The position numbers and the translations under genes were made by a program. Positions 8,574 through 17,774 of a DNA stretch of 38,219 nucleotides are shown piece by piece; the first letter of the stretch is position 1, and each line of letters begins with the position of its first letter. The notes below the pieces were generated by a model that did no database searches, was not told where the DNA came from, and worked only from the letters and a program-made list of their open reading frames with translations. Source of the DNA: CAVOBC01 sp963693635 (lineage in GTDB: Bacteria > Pseudomonadota > Gammaproteobacteria > Pseudomonadales > Azotimanducaceae); the NCBI GenBank assembly GCA_963693635.1, contig CAVOBC010000004.1, positions 1 to 38,219 of the forward strand, given 5' to 3'.

Positions 8574-8615
8574 TAATAGCGAGTTAATAGCTAGTTGGTA
8601 GCGAGCTAGTGCGAG
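8574..8615. repeat. Short degenerate CTAG/GCGAG-type tandem repeats
   Basis: The tract just past the carboxylase stop codon is built from variants of a roughly 10-bp unit: TAATAGCGAGT, TAATAGCTAGT, TGGTAGCGAGC, TAGTGCGAGT. It contains two CTAG sites, a tetramer that is usually rare in bacteria. Role unknown; an inverted copy of AATAGCTAGT occurs upstream of the operon at 15369-15378. Confidence 0.45.
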
Positions 8616-11600
8616 TTACCAGGTATCCACGTATGGGCGTTTTTTGACCGTCCGCGGCGGCGTCGGCGGCAGACTCTTCAATCCCCTGGCCACCCAGGCA
8701 CGGGTGCCCTCAGGGTCAACCACGTACTTGGCGCCCGAGTTGATCGCCCGTGCTGTCTCGTAGCTATCTGCGACCCGCCGGTCATAGGCGGCCTTGCGCT
8801 CATCGGCGTCTTCCATCGCGGCCAGTTCCCGACGGGCAGAAAGCTTGACCGCGCCTTCAATGTTCATACCCGCGAATTCCGCCGTCGGCCACGCAATCGT
8901 GAATAGCGGAATGAACGCCGCGCCACCGATCATCGCCTGTACACCAAGACCGTAGGCCTTGCGCACCATGACGCCAAACATCGGCGTGGAACAATTCGCG
9001 CCGATATTGAACAGACGCACGGCGTGGCGAACAAGCGCCTCGCGCTCGTGGTCGGGCCCGACCATGATGCCGGGGCAGTCCATCAACACCACGATCGGTA
9101 TGTCGAACGCGTCGCACAACTGGAAGAAGCGCGCAGCCTTGTCTGCCCCCGGACTGTCGATGGCACCAGCGAGATGCGCCGGGTTGTTGGCAACCACCCC
9201 GAGCGGCCGGCCCTCTACACGGATAAACGAAGTAATGACGCCAATGCCGAACCCACGCCGGATCTCGAGTACTGAGTCCTCGTCCGCCAACGTGTCAATA
9301 ATGTCGCGCATCTCGTAGGTACGGACCCGATTCTCAGGAATGACGTGACGCATCCGGCGCTGATCCGGTGCTACCCAGTCAGACACCGGCCCCTGGAAGT
9401 ACGAAAGATATTTCCTGGCCGTCGCCACCGCCGCCGCGTCATCCGCGACCAGAATGTCGACGCTGCCGTTCGCTTCCTGAATCGACATCGCACCCAGGTC
9501 TGCCACCGTATAACTGCCCTGCCCGCTCGCCTCGACGACAGATGGACCCGTCATGCCGATGGTTGAGTCCTCGGTCGCAATAATGACATCACAACACGCG
9601 AGCAGCGTCGCGTTGCCGGCGAAGCAATCACCGGTGTTAACGCCAACGAGGGGCACGAGGCCACTCAATTTCGCAAAGTCTGTGAACACACTCGCGTCCA
9701 TCCCAACCCCGGCGCCGATCGCCCCGGCAACGTCGCCATAGGGCCTGCCCTCGCCTTCTGAGAAGAGCACGAGCGGCACCCGCCAGTCGTGCGCGAGTTC
9801 GTGGACTTGCTCCTGCCGGTAGTGGCCGTGGGTATAAGTCGCCATCACGTAGTTGCTGTGGACGACCGCGACCCGCGCACTGGCTTCGCCGACGATGTCC
9901 GCGTTGACCGTTCCCATCCCCATAATCGTGCCGCCCGCCGCCGACCCTGCTGCTGGCGGCCCAAACTCGCGGAAGGAACCATCATCGATGAGATCATCGA
10001 GATTTTCGCGCGGGCTGCGTCGTCCCTTGCCGTGGAGCGCCGCCACGGCCTGCTGTTGGCTCCCATCGTGATTCCGCTCGATGCGATCGTTTACCTCCTG
10101 AAGATCACCGCGAATCAGGTCAAGCTCCGCCCCCGCGTCGGCCACGATCGCGCCGCCTTCGACCTCCATCGCATTGATAAATACGACCGGATAACCCTCG
10201 CGAACGACATCGCCCACCGACATCGACACCGCACAGACGACACCGGTCTGGTCAGCTTTGATGTCATGCTGCAACTTCATCGCCTCAACGACGGCAACCG
10301 GCTGGCCGATTCGCACCTCGTCGCCGATGCCAACGCCAATTTCGACGATGGTCCCCTGCATCGGCGACACGAGGCCCACCGAGCCATCCGGGCCGACCGG
10401 CCCAACCTCCATGTCCGCCTCTTCGACGCTCTTGAGGACCAGACCTCCGACGGGCTCGACAAAGCGGCGTGCTGCCGACCTCCCCGCAAGTTGCTGCATC
10501 TGCTCATCGACAAACCGGGTATGCACCTCGCCATTGGCAAAATCGTCGTGCGCCAGGATGCTCTGCAGGAAGGCGATGTTCGTATCGATGCCCTCGATCC
10601 GGAATTCGGCGAGCGCGCGCGACGTGCGGACAATGGCATCAGCAAAGTTAGCGGAAGGTGAGTGACCGATAACCTTTGCGAGCAGAGAATCAAAAAGCAG
10701 ACTGGTCTGATAACCGCTGTAACCAAAACCGTCGGTGCGCACACCGGGACCGCTCGGTGCCTCGTAGGCGCTGAGTGTGCCGGCAGAGGGACGAATGGTG
10801 CCATCTTCGCCAATGGCCTCCATACAGACGCGCGCCTGGATCGCGTAACCGCGCGGCCGCGCCACATCTGGCTGGTCCAGCCCAAGATCCGCAAGCGACG
10901 CGCCCATGGCCAACCGCAGTTGCGTCTTCACAATGTCGACGCCTGTTACCTGTTCGGTCACCGTGTGCTCTACCTGCAACCGCGCGTTGGCTTCGATGAA
11001 CGCGAAGGGCTGCTGGCTGCCGGCTCTTCCGTCCACCAGGAATTCAAATGTGCCCGCGTTGGTGTAACCCACACTGCCAGCAAGCCGCACCGCTGCGTCG
11101 ATGATCTGATCGCGTAATCCGACATCAAGTGCAGGCGCAGGCGCTACCTCGATGATCTTCTGAAAATGGCGTTGAACACTACACTCGCGTTCACCGAGAT
11201 GGGCGATCGCGCCACTGTCGTCGCCGAGAATCTGCACCTCAACGTGCCGCGCCTGACCAACGAACTCCTCGACGTACAGATCACCGTTGCCGAAGGCAGC
11301 AACCGCTTCAGCCCGACAACGTTCAAACGTCGCTGCCACGTCATCTGCCGCATCCACCATGCGCGAACCACGGCCACCGCCGCCGGCAACCGCCTTGATC
11401 ATCATGCTGCCCCCGGCGCCTTCAGCATGCAGGGCATCGAAGAACGCACGCGCTTGCGCCACCGAAACCGCATGGTCGATCCCCCTGACGATGGGCACGC
11501 CCGCGGCCGTCGCTGCCGCCCGCGCGCGCGCCTTGTCGCCAAACAAATCGAGCATCTCCGCGCTGGGGCCGATGTAGGTCACGCCCGCTTCGTCGCAACG

Positions 11601-11870
11601 GCGGGCCAGGGCCGCGTTCTCTGCCAGAAAGCCGTAACCAGGGTGCAGTGCATCACAGCCTGACTCTTTGGCGACCGCGACAATCTGCTCGATGTCGAGA
11701 TAAGCGGCTGTTCCCACCCCCGAGAGCGCCACTGCCTCATCGGCCTTCCCGGTGTGCAGCGAACCCGCATCATCTTCCGGATACACAGCAACGGTGGGGA
11801 TGCCCAATTCTGCGGCTGCGCGCATCAACCGGATGGCGATTTCTCCGCGATTTGCTACCAGCAACTTCAT
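8616..11870 (-). CDS. Single-chain biotin-dependent acyl-CoA carboxylase (LCC-type), biotinylatable paralog
   Basis: This 1084-residue protein joins three functions. Residues 1-450 are biotin carboxylase, with GDKARARA (ATP lid lysine), MMIKAVAGGGGRGSRMV, RHVEVQIL, FQKIIEVAPAP and the IEANARLQVEHTVTE active-site strand. Residues about 497-567 are the biotin carrier, with VVEAMKLQHDI and the biotinylated Lys at 532. Residues about 615-1084 are the carboxyltransferase, with SPRENLDDLIDDGSF, GRPLGVVANNP and MDCPGIMVG. The order matches the single-chain long-chain acyl-CoA carboxylases described in mycobacteria, which form hexamers. It carboxylates an unknown acyl-CoA using ATP and bicarbonate. 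An AGAGGA site precedes the ATG at 11870, only 10 bp after the stop of the upstream paralog, so the two are co-translated. Confidence 0.92.
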   Translation of the reverse strand: MKLLVANRGEIAIRLMRAAAELGIPTVAVYPEDDAGSLHTGKADEAVALSGVGTAAYLDIEQIVAVAKESGCDALHPGYGFLAENAALARRCDEAGVTYIGPSAEMLDLFGDKARARAAATAAGVPIVRGIDHAVSVAQARAFFDALHAEGAGGSMMIKAVAGGGGRGSRMVDAADDVAATFERCRAEAVAAFGNGDLYVEEFVGQARHVEVQILGDDSGAIAHLGERECSVQRHFQKIIEVAPAPALDVGLRDQIIDAAVRLAGSVGYTNAGTFEFLVDGRAGSQQPFAFIEANARLQVEHTVTEQVTGVDIVKTQLRLAMGASLADLGLDQPDVARPRGYAIQARVCMEAIGEDGTIRPSAGTLSAYEAPSGPGVRTDGFGYSGYQTSLLFDSLLAKVIGHSPSANFADAIVRTSRALAEFRIEGIDTNIAFLQSILAHDDFANGEVHTRFVDEQMQQLAGRSAARRFVEPVGGLVLKSVEEADMEVGPVGPDGSVGLVSPMQGTIVEIGVGIGDEVRIGQPVAVVEAMKLQHDIKADQTGVVCAVSMSVGDVVREGYPVVFINAMEVEGGAIVADAGAELDLIRGDLQEVNDRIERNHDGSQQQAVAALHGKGRRSPRENLDDLIDDGSFREFGPPAAGSAAGGTIMGMGTVNADIVGEASARVAVVHSNYVMATYTHGHYRQEQVHELAHDWRVPLVLFSEGEGRPYGDVAGAIGAGVGMDASVFTDFAKLSGLVPLVGVNTGDCFAGNATLLACCDVIIATEDSTIGMTGPSVVEASGQGSYTVADLGAMSIQEANGSVDILVADDAAAVATARKYLSYFQGPVSDWVAPDQRRMRHVIPENRVRTYEMRDIIDTLADEDSVLEIRRGFGIGVITSFIRVEGRPLGVVANNPAHLAGAIDSPGADKAARFFQLCDAFDIPIVVLMDCPGIMVGPDHEREALVRHAVRLFNIGANCSTPMFGVMVRKAYGLGVQAMIGGAAFIPLFTIAWPTAEFAGMNIEGAVKLSARRELAAMEDADERKAAYDRRVADSYETARAINSGAKYVVDPEGTRAWVARGLKSLPPTPPRTVKKRPYVDTW

Positions 11871-11880
11871 CTGGATTCCT

Positions 11881-14800
11881 CTACCACGTGTCAATGTTCG
11901 GTCGTTTCTTTCCGGCCCGGGGCTGCACCTCGGGAACGCTGCGTAACCCATGCGCGATCCACGCCCGCGTGTCTGCCGGGTCGATGACATCATCGACACC
12001 ATAGTTGGTGCCCCCGGAATTCACCGCCCGGGCCTTGTCGACATGCATGTCAATCAAGCGTTCGTGGATGGCCTGCCGCTCACCCTCGTCCTCCACAGCA
12101 GCCAACTCTTCGCCAAAGGCGAGTTCAACGTGTCCGTCAATCGTCACATCGGCGAACTCGGCGGTTGGCCAGGCGACGGTGAAGAACGCTTCCAGCGAAC
12201 TGCCGCCGCACATCGCCCGGACGCCCATCCCATACGCTTTGCGCACAACCACGCCGAACATCGGCGTCGTCAGATTGGCACCTGTTACAAAGAGACGCGC
12301 GCAGTGCCGCAGCAATGCAGTGCGTTCATACGCGGGGCCGGGCATGATTCCGGGACAATCCATCAGTGACAGCACTGGCAAATCAAACGTGTCGCACAGT
12401 TGCAGGAAGCGCGCGCCCTTGTCCGACCCGTCACTGTCTATGGCACCGGAGAGATGATGCGGGTTGTTGGCGATGAGACCCATCGGACGACCCTCCACGC
12501 GGATGAACGCTATGATCATGCCGACGCCAAACGCCTCGCGAATCTCGAGGACAGAGTCCTCATCTGCAAGGGTGCCGATGACCTCGCGCATGTCGTACAA
12601 CTCGGATCGATTCTCCGGCACGATGTCGCGCAGGCGGCCTTGGTCCGGCGTCTCCCACTGATCGGTCGCACCTTGAAAATAGGAGAGATATTTCCGGGCC
12701 GTCTCGATCGCTGCTGCATCGTCCTTGACCAGGATGTCCACCACGCCGTTCGGCACCTGGAAGGACATGGGCCCCACTTCCTCGGGGGTGTAGATGCCGA
12801 GACCACCACCCTCAATCATGGCCGGGCCGCCGAGGCCGATGGTTGAATTCTCGGCCGCGATGATCACGTCGCAGGACGCAAGCATGACGGTGTTGCCCGC
12901 AAAGCAGCGACCGGAATTGATTCCCACCAGCGGTACAAGTCCGCTCAGTTCACACAGTTTGGTAAAGGTGTAAGAGTCTACGGGTGGGCCGCCACCACCC
13001 CGACCCGCGATGTCCACCGAGGATGCTGCGGCGCGCTGCCCGTCGTCATCGCCCCGGCGCAGCCCAGCCTCGGCCGCGATGTCCACACGCTCTTCTCGCT
13101 CGCCGCCGCTGATCCCGGGTCTGCCGCCCCCGCCCTCTGCAAAGAGCACGAGCGGAAGGCGGAAGCGACCAGCAAGGTCGTAAATTCGGTCCTGTTTGTA
13201 GTGCCCGCGACCACCTTGCGTACCCGCCACGACCATGTAGTCATAGTGAACCACGGTCGCCCGCGAACGCTCGGGGCCAAACAGGTCGCCGTTGATGTTG
13301 CCGACCCCCATGACGAGACCATCAGCTTGTGTCGTCTCGCGCAGCCACTTCTGCTTTTGCCAACTGCCTGCCGTAACGAGCGGCCCATACTCACGGAACG
13401 TGCCATCCATGAGATGCGCAATATTCTCGGCCGGGCTCCGCTGGTCCTTGGCGTGCCGCCTGGCAATCTTTTCCGCCCGATATTCGTCCCGTATATAGGA
13501 TCGGCGTTCATGCACCTCTGCGAGATCGCCGCGTACCTCTTCCTGGTCCGATGGTTCATCTGCTTGCGCCGGTCGCGGCGTTACGTCCGCATCCAGGACC
13601 ATCGCAATGACATCGCCCGCGCTAACGGCATCGCCCGCCGCGACCGTCACGGCCTGAACAACACAACCGCGGTCGGCCGCCACCGCATGATGCAGTTCCA
13701 GCGACTCAACGGTAACGATGGTCGTACCGGGCGCTACGCTCATCCCCTTGTCAACATGCACCGACAGGACCTTGCCCGGGACGGTCGCAACGATATTGTA
13801 CGGCCCCTCCGGCACACCACTGTCGTCGTCTTCAGATTTGACCTGGGCATCATGGTTGAAAAGTGCCAGCGGATCTGACGAGTCAGCGACCCGCGCGCCC
13901 GCAAATCCTGCGGCGGCCGATGCCGTGCCACCCGCCGGCGCAACGAATCGACGAGCGGCAGACGCGCCCGCAAGATTCTGCATTTCATCGTCAACAAAAC
14001 GGGTGTGAATACGCCCCATGGCAAAGTCCTTGTGGGCAAGAATAGTCTGAAGGAAAGCGATATTGGTCTCGATACCTTCGACCCGGAACTCGGCAAGCGC
14101 CCGTGAGGTGCGCGCAATGGCGTCCCCAAAGTCCGGCGAGGAAGAGTGGCCGACGACCTTGGCGAGCAGGGAATCGAACAGCAGGCTGGTCTGATAACCC
14201 CCATATCCGAAACCATCTGTGCGCACACCCGGTCCACTCGGCGCCTCGTAGGCGCTGATCGTGCCGACCGATGGCCTGATCGTGCCATCCGCGCTGATCG
14301 CCTCCATACACACCCGCGCCTGAATTGCATAGCCACGCGGCTCTGCGACGTGCGGCTGGTCGAGTCCGAGGTCCGCAATCGTTGCGCCCTCAGCGATGCG
14401 CAACTGCGCCTTGACGATGTCGACCCCGGTGACTTCCTCGGTCACCGTATGCTCGACCTGCAGTCGCGCATTGGCCTCGATGAAAGCGAAGGGCTGCTCG
14501 CCGCTGCCGCTTGCATCAACCAGGAACTCAAAAGTCCCCGCATTGGTGTAACCAACATCGCTTGCCAGGCGCACCGCTGCAGCAATGATCTGATCACGTA
14601 GATCAGTTGCGAGCCCCGGCGCGGGCGCCACCTCGATGATCTTTTGGAAGTGCCGTTGAACGCTGCATTCACGTTCGCCAAGATGCGCGATGGTGCCGCT
14701 GGCATCGCCCAGAATCTGCACCTCCACGTGGCGCGCGTGGGCAATGAACTCCTCGACGTAGAGACCACCATTGCCGAAGGCAGCCTCCGCCTCCGCCCGA

Positions 14801-15345
14801 CACCATTCGTAGGTGGCTGCCACCTGATCCCGGCTCTCCACCATGCGCGAACCGCGACCACCGCCACCGGCGATCGCCTTGATCATCATGCTGCGGCCAC
14901 CGCCAAGCTGATCAAAAAACGCGCCTGCCTCGTCGACCGTCACAGCCTGATCCAGCCCCCTCACGATCGGCACCCCGGCCGCCGCCGCCGCCGCCCGGGC
15001 GCGGGCCTTGTCGCCGAACAATTCAAGCATTTCTGGCTGTGGCCCGATGTAGGTTAATCCGGCACGCGCGCAGCTATGGGCGAGCTCAGCGTTTTCTGCC
15101 AGAAATCCATAGCCGGGATGCAGAGCGTCACAGCCTGTCTCTTTGGCGACCGCGACGATCTGTTCGATGTCCAGATAGGCCGCAGTTCCCGAGCCGCGCA
15201 GTGCGACCGCTTCGTCTGCTTTGCCGGTGTGCAGCGAACCTGCATCATCATCGGGATAAATCGCCACGGTGGGAATGCCCAACTCGGCCGCCGCCCGCAT
15301 CAGCCGGATGGCAATCTCTCCCCGATTCGCTACCAACAGTTTCAT
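11881..15345 (-). CDS. Single-chain acyl-CoA carboxylase paralog lacking the biotin lysine
   Basis: The 1154-residue protein has the same layout as its downstream neighbour: biotin carboxylase 1-455, carrier domain about 515-585, carboxyltransferase about 635-1154, ending KKRPNIDTW. Of the first 50 residues 47 are identical to the paralog. Biotin carboxylase residues are intact (K113, K156, K235, E290, N292, R294, E298 by motif). In the carrier domain the motif reads VTVESLELHHAV: Glu550 replaces the biotinyl Lys, its codon at 13696-13698 is GAA, and no Lys lies nearby. The carboxyltransferase has an extra Gly- and charge-rich stretch at about 742-790 absent from the paralog. It may work in a mixed oligomer using biotin from the partner, or be inactive. 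The ribosome binding site is weak. Confidence 0.9.
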   Translation of the reverse strand: MKLLVANRGEIAIRLMRAAAELGIPTVAIYPDDDAGSLHTGKADEAVALRGSGTAAYLDIEQIVAVAKETGCDALHPGYGFLAENAELAHSCARAGLTYIGPQPEMLELFGDKARARAAAAAAGVPIVRGLDQAVTVDEAGAFFDQLGGGRSMMIKAIAGGGGRGSRMVESRDQVAATYEWCRAEAEAAFGNGGLYVEEFIAHARHVEVQILGDASGTIAHLGERECSVQRHFQKIIEVAPAPGLATDLRDQIIAAAVRLASDVGYTNAGTFEFLVDASGSGEQPFAFIEANARLQVEHTVTEEVTGVDIVKAQLRIAEGATIADLGLDQPHVAEPRGYAIQARVCMEAISADGTIRPSVGTISAYEAPSGPGVRTDGFGYGGYQTSLLFDSLLAKVVGHSSSPDFGDAIARTSRALAEFRVEGIETNIAFLQTILAHKDFAMGRIHTRFVDDEMQNLAGASAARRFVAPAGGTASAAAGFAGARVADSSDPLALFNHDAQVKSEDDDSGVPEGPYNIVATVPGKVLSVHVDKGMSVAPGTTIVTVESLELHHAVAADRGCVVQAVTVAAGDAVSAGDVIAMVLDADVTPRPAQADEPSDQEEVRGDLAEVHERRSYIRDEYRAEKIARRHAKDQRSPAENIAHLMDGTFREYGPLVTAGSWQKQKWLRETTQADGLVMGVGNINGDLFGPERSRATVVHYDYMVVAGTQGGRGHYKQDRIYDLAGRFRLPLVLFAEGGGGRPGISGGEREERVDIAAEAGLRRGDDDGQRAAASSVDIAGRGGGGPPVDSYTFTKLCELSGLVPLVGINSGRCFAGNTVMLASCDVIIAAENSTIGLGGPAMIEGGGLGIYTPEEVGPMSFQVPNGVVDILVKDDAAAIETARKYLSYFQGATDQWETPDQGRLRDIVPENRSELYDMREVIGTLADEDSVLEIREAFGVGMIIAFIRVEGRPMGLIANNPHHLSGAIDSDGSDKGARFLQLCDTFDLPVLSLMDCPGIMPGPAYERTALLRHCARLFVTGANLTTPMFGVVVRKAYGMGVRAMCGGSSLEAFFTVAWPTAEFADVTIDGHVELAFGEELAAVEDEGERQAIHERLIDMHVDKARAVNSGGTNYGVDDVIDPADTRAWIAHGLRSVPEVQPRAGKKRPNIDTW

Positions 15346-15569
15346 CTGGTTTTGGTCTCTTTTTATCTACTAGCTATTGTCTATTTCGGTAACGCGTCGC
15401 ATCTTCTTGCGGGGCCCAGTATCTCATCGATCGCGCTCGCGAAGTTCGCAGCAACGGACGGGTTATGGCGACGCGGTGCGCCAAATGCAGCGGGCCTTCC
15501 CGGTTACGACCGGCGCGGGTCGCAGGACGAACCTGAAGCACAATCTCCCGCGAGCACTAACGACCAGAA
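15346..15569. promoter_or_regulatory. Intergenic leader of the carboxylase pair
   Basis: A 224-bp gap separates the monooxygenase stop from the carboxylase start, much longer than the other gaps in this cluster. The half nearest the carboxylase is AT-rich and on the minus strand contains TAGACAAT and TAGATAAAAA, which could serve as -10-like elements, plus an AATAGCTAGT motif that recurs beyond the operon end. I infer an internal promoter for the carboxylase pair. No riboswitch is recognised. Confidence 0.35.
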
Positions 15570-17174
15570 TCAGCGGATCGCGCAGCCACGGTAATCGTCG
15601 CTGACGATGTCGTCACACTCCTGCCGGTAGACACCGACCCCGCCTATGTAGGGCATCAGCACCCGGGTTTTTCCTGGCACGTTGGACCCCATGTACCAGG
15701 AGTTGGCGAGAGGAAATAGTGTCGCATCACCGGCCTCGGTGTTGTGCGTCACCCAGTCGTCTTCCGCCTCGACAGTCGCCTCGATCACCGTCTTGCCCGC
15801 TTCACGCATGTGAGTCATGCAGTCGCCGATCCAGTCCACATGTTGCTCGATCGACACCATCATGTTGGAGAAGACCGACGGGCTGGTCGGACCCGTAATG
15901 GTGAAGAGGTTGGGAAAGCCTGCCACCATCAGCCCGAGGTAGGTGCGCGGTCCATGCGTCCACTTTTGCTTCAGGGTCACGCCCTCGCGGCCCTCAATGT
16001 CCACCGCGACGAGGGCACCTGTCATGGCGTCGAAACCGGTTGCGAACACGATCGCGTCGAACTCGAACTCAGCCTGCTCCGTGCGTATGCCTTTCTCGGT
16101 TACCTCAGCAATCGGTGTGCGTCGTAGGTTCACGAGTTCCACGTCGTCGCGATTGAACGTGGCGTAGTAGTTCGTGTCCAGGCACGGACGCTTGGTGCCC
16201 ATCGGATGGTCAAACGGACAGAGATCTTCTGCGACCTGCGGATCATCAACCGTCTCGCGAATCTTGTCGCGGATGAACTCGCACGCCGTGTCATTCGCGG
16301 CCTTGTCCGTTATCAGATCATCGAAGCTGAGCAACATGCCGACGAGGCTGCCCGCCTCCCAACCGGCTTCGTAGCGCCGATGCCGCTCCTCGGCCGAGAC
16401 GGCCAGCGCAGATTGCGTGGGTTCATCCACGGGTATCCCGAAACCAGAAGTACGCGCGGCTTCACGGTGAGCCGGGTAGTCCACTTTCATGGAATCCTGT
16501 TCGCCGTCGCGCAGCGGACGGTTATGGGCCGGCAGACTGAAGTTGGGCGTGCGCTGAAACACGGTCAGCTGCGACGCCTGCTCGGCGAGGACCGGAATCG
16601 ACTGGATCGCCGACGAACCGGTGCCGATGACCGCAACCCGTTTGCCGGTGAAGTCGACCCCCTCGTGTGGCCAGTGACCAGTGTGGTAGGTCGCGCCAGC
16701 GAAGGTCTCGATACCGTTGACCTCGGGCAACTTGGAGTGGGACAGGCAACCGGTCGCCATGATGTAGTACCGGGCATCGACGGTGTCGCCCGTGGTTGTA
16801 GACACGGACCAGCGTTGCCCGGCGTCGTCCCATTTCGCTGACGTGACCCCCGTTTCAAAGCGGATGTCCCGGCGCAGGTCAAACCGGTCTGCGACATGAT
16901 TGGCGTAGCGCAGGATCTCGGGCTGCGTTGGATATCGCTCGGTCCAGTTCCACGCCTGCTCGAGTTCGGATGAGAAGGAGTACGAATAAACAAGACTCTC
17001 GACATCGCAGCGGGCACCCGGGTAGCGGTTCCAATACCAGGTGCCACCCACACCCGCCGCGCGGTCCACGATAACCGCGGAAAAGCCGGCTTCTCTGAGG
17101 CGGTGCAGCATATACAGCCCCGCGAACCCAGCCCCTACAATGACCGCATCGTACTCGGTATTTTCTCCGCTCAT
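15570..17174 (-). CDS. Baeyer-Villiger-type flavin monooxygenase
   Basis: This 534-residue protein is a class B flavin monooxygenase. It has an FAD-binding GAGFAG at residues 14-19, GGTWYWNRYPGARCDVES at about 43-60, the Baeyer-Villiger fingerprint FAGATYHTGHWP at 158-169, and an NADPH-binding GTGSSAIQ at 184-191, followed by VFQRTPNFSLPA. These are the marks of cyclohexanone- or acetone-monooxygenase-like enzymes that insert oxygen next to a carbonyl, turning ketones to esters or lactones. Length is normal. The ATG at 17174 has GAGGAG upstream. It lies between the GMC/subunit-3 pair and the carboxylases on one strand, so it likely acts on a ketone made by the GMC enzyme; that link is inference. 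Confidence 0.93.
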   Translation of the reverse strand: MSGENTEYDAVIVGAGFAGLYMLHRLREAGFSAVIVDRAAGVGGTWYWNRYPGARCDVESLVYSYSFSSELEQAWNWTERYPTQPEILRYANHVADRFDLRRDIRFETGVTSAKWDDAGQRWSVSTTTGDTVDARYYIMATGCLSHSKLPEVNGIETFAGATYHTGHWPHEGVDFTGKRVAVIGTGSSAIQSIPVLAEQASQLTVFQRTPNFSLPAHNRPLRDGEQDSMKVDYPAHREAARTSGFGIPVDEPTQSALAVSAEERHRRYEAGWEAGSLVGMLLSFDDLITDKAANDTACEFIRDKIRETVDDPQVAEDLCPFDHPMGTKRPCLDTNYYATFNRDDVELVNLRRTPIAEVTEKGIRTEQAEFEFDAIVFATGFDAMTGALVAVDIEGREGVTLKQKWTHGPRTYLGLMVAGFPNLFTITGPTSPSVFSNMMVSIEQHVDWIGDCMTHMREAGKTVIEATVEAEDDWVTHNTEAGDATLFPLANSWYMGSNVPGKTRVLMPYIGGVGVYRQECDDIVSDDYRGCAIR

Positions 17175-17226
17175 CGTCTGCTCCTCGGGTTGATTACGTC
17201 AGGTTTAAGTCGCGTTCAGGTTGCGT

Positions 17227-17697
17227 CTAAGTCGCGTCTCGCCACATCTTGCCACGGTCGCGAACCGGATCGAGCAGCGACCACTCGCCCTGCTCGAGTT
17301 CATAGCCCTTCGGGAAGGGAGGCCGGGCCTCCATGCCCAGCGACTCCATCACGCGGGCGTCGCGGTAATAGCACTGCACCGTTATGCTCGTCACCGCCCT
17401 TATGAATGGGGCTGAGCTCTGCTTGAATTCATCGACGATCGCCATGCGCACGTCAAGGTCGAGGGTGGGGAAAGCCCCGCCATGGATATCCTGGCCGTGG
17501 GCATCGAGCGCAGCAAGGCCCGCTTTGACGGCCTCGGCATGTGCTCTCGCCGTCCCCAGAATGTCGGCCAGAATCAACACGTCGTCTGCACCCGGAATCG
17601 CATATTTCTCGCTCGCGGGAATCATCATCCCCACCAGCGCTGACAGGGTTTCTGCCTCGCCGTCGGTAAACGGGTTGTCACTTGCAATGGCACTCAT
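17227..17697 (-). CDS. Gluconate 2-dehydrogenase subunit 3-like protein
   Basis: The 156-residue protein begins with FTDGEAETLSALVGMMIPAS followed by IPGADD, the standard opening of the gluconate 2-dehydrogenase subunit 3 family, and has a helical middle and FPKGYELEQGEWSLLDPVRD near the end. These small proteins pair with GMC-type or FAD-dependent dehydrogenases and often help export or stability. No twin-arginine signal is seen here, so it may stay in the cytoplasm. It directly follows the GMC oxidoreductase gene with a 77-bp gap, which supports a subunit role. AGAGGA precedes the ATG at 17697. Confidence 0.8.
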   Translation of the reverse strand: MSAIASDNPFTDGEAETLSALVGMMIPASEKYAIPGADDVLILADILGTARAHAEAVKAGLAALDAHGQDIHGGAFPTLDLDVRMAIVDEFKQSSAPFIRAVTSITVQCYYRDARVMESLGMEARPPFPKGYELEQGEWSLLDPVRDRGKMWRDAT

Positions 17698-17774
17698 AGA
17701 GCACGTCCTCTCTTCACAATTCTCTCCAGACCAGTCTCGACCAGCAGCGCTTCAGCAACACTTCAGCAAGAGGG

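Noticed and set aside
9789..10661. Long plus-strand frame of 290 codons
   Set aside because: It is antisense to the intact carboxylase gene, rich in Arg, His and Asp as expected for a GC-rich shadow frame, and shows no family motif.
16206..16841. Plus-strand frame of 211 codons
   Set aside because: It is antisense to the Baeyer-Villiger-type monooxygenase and has no ribosome binding site or recognisable domain.
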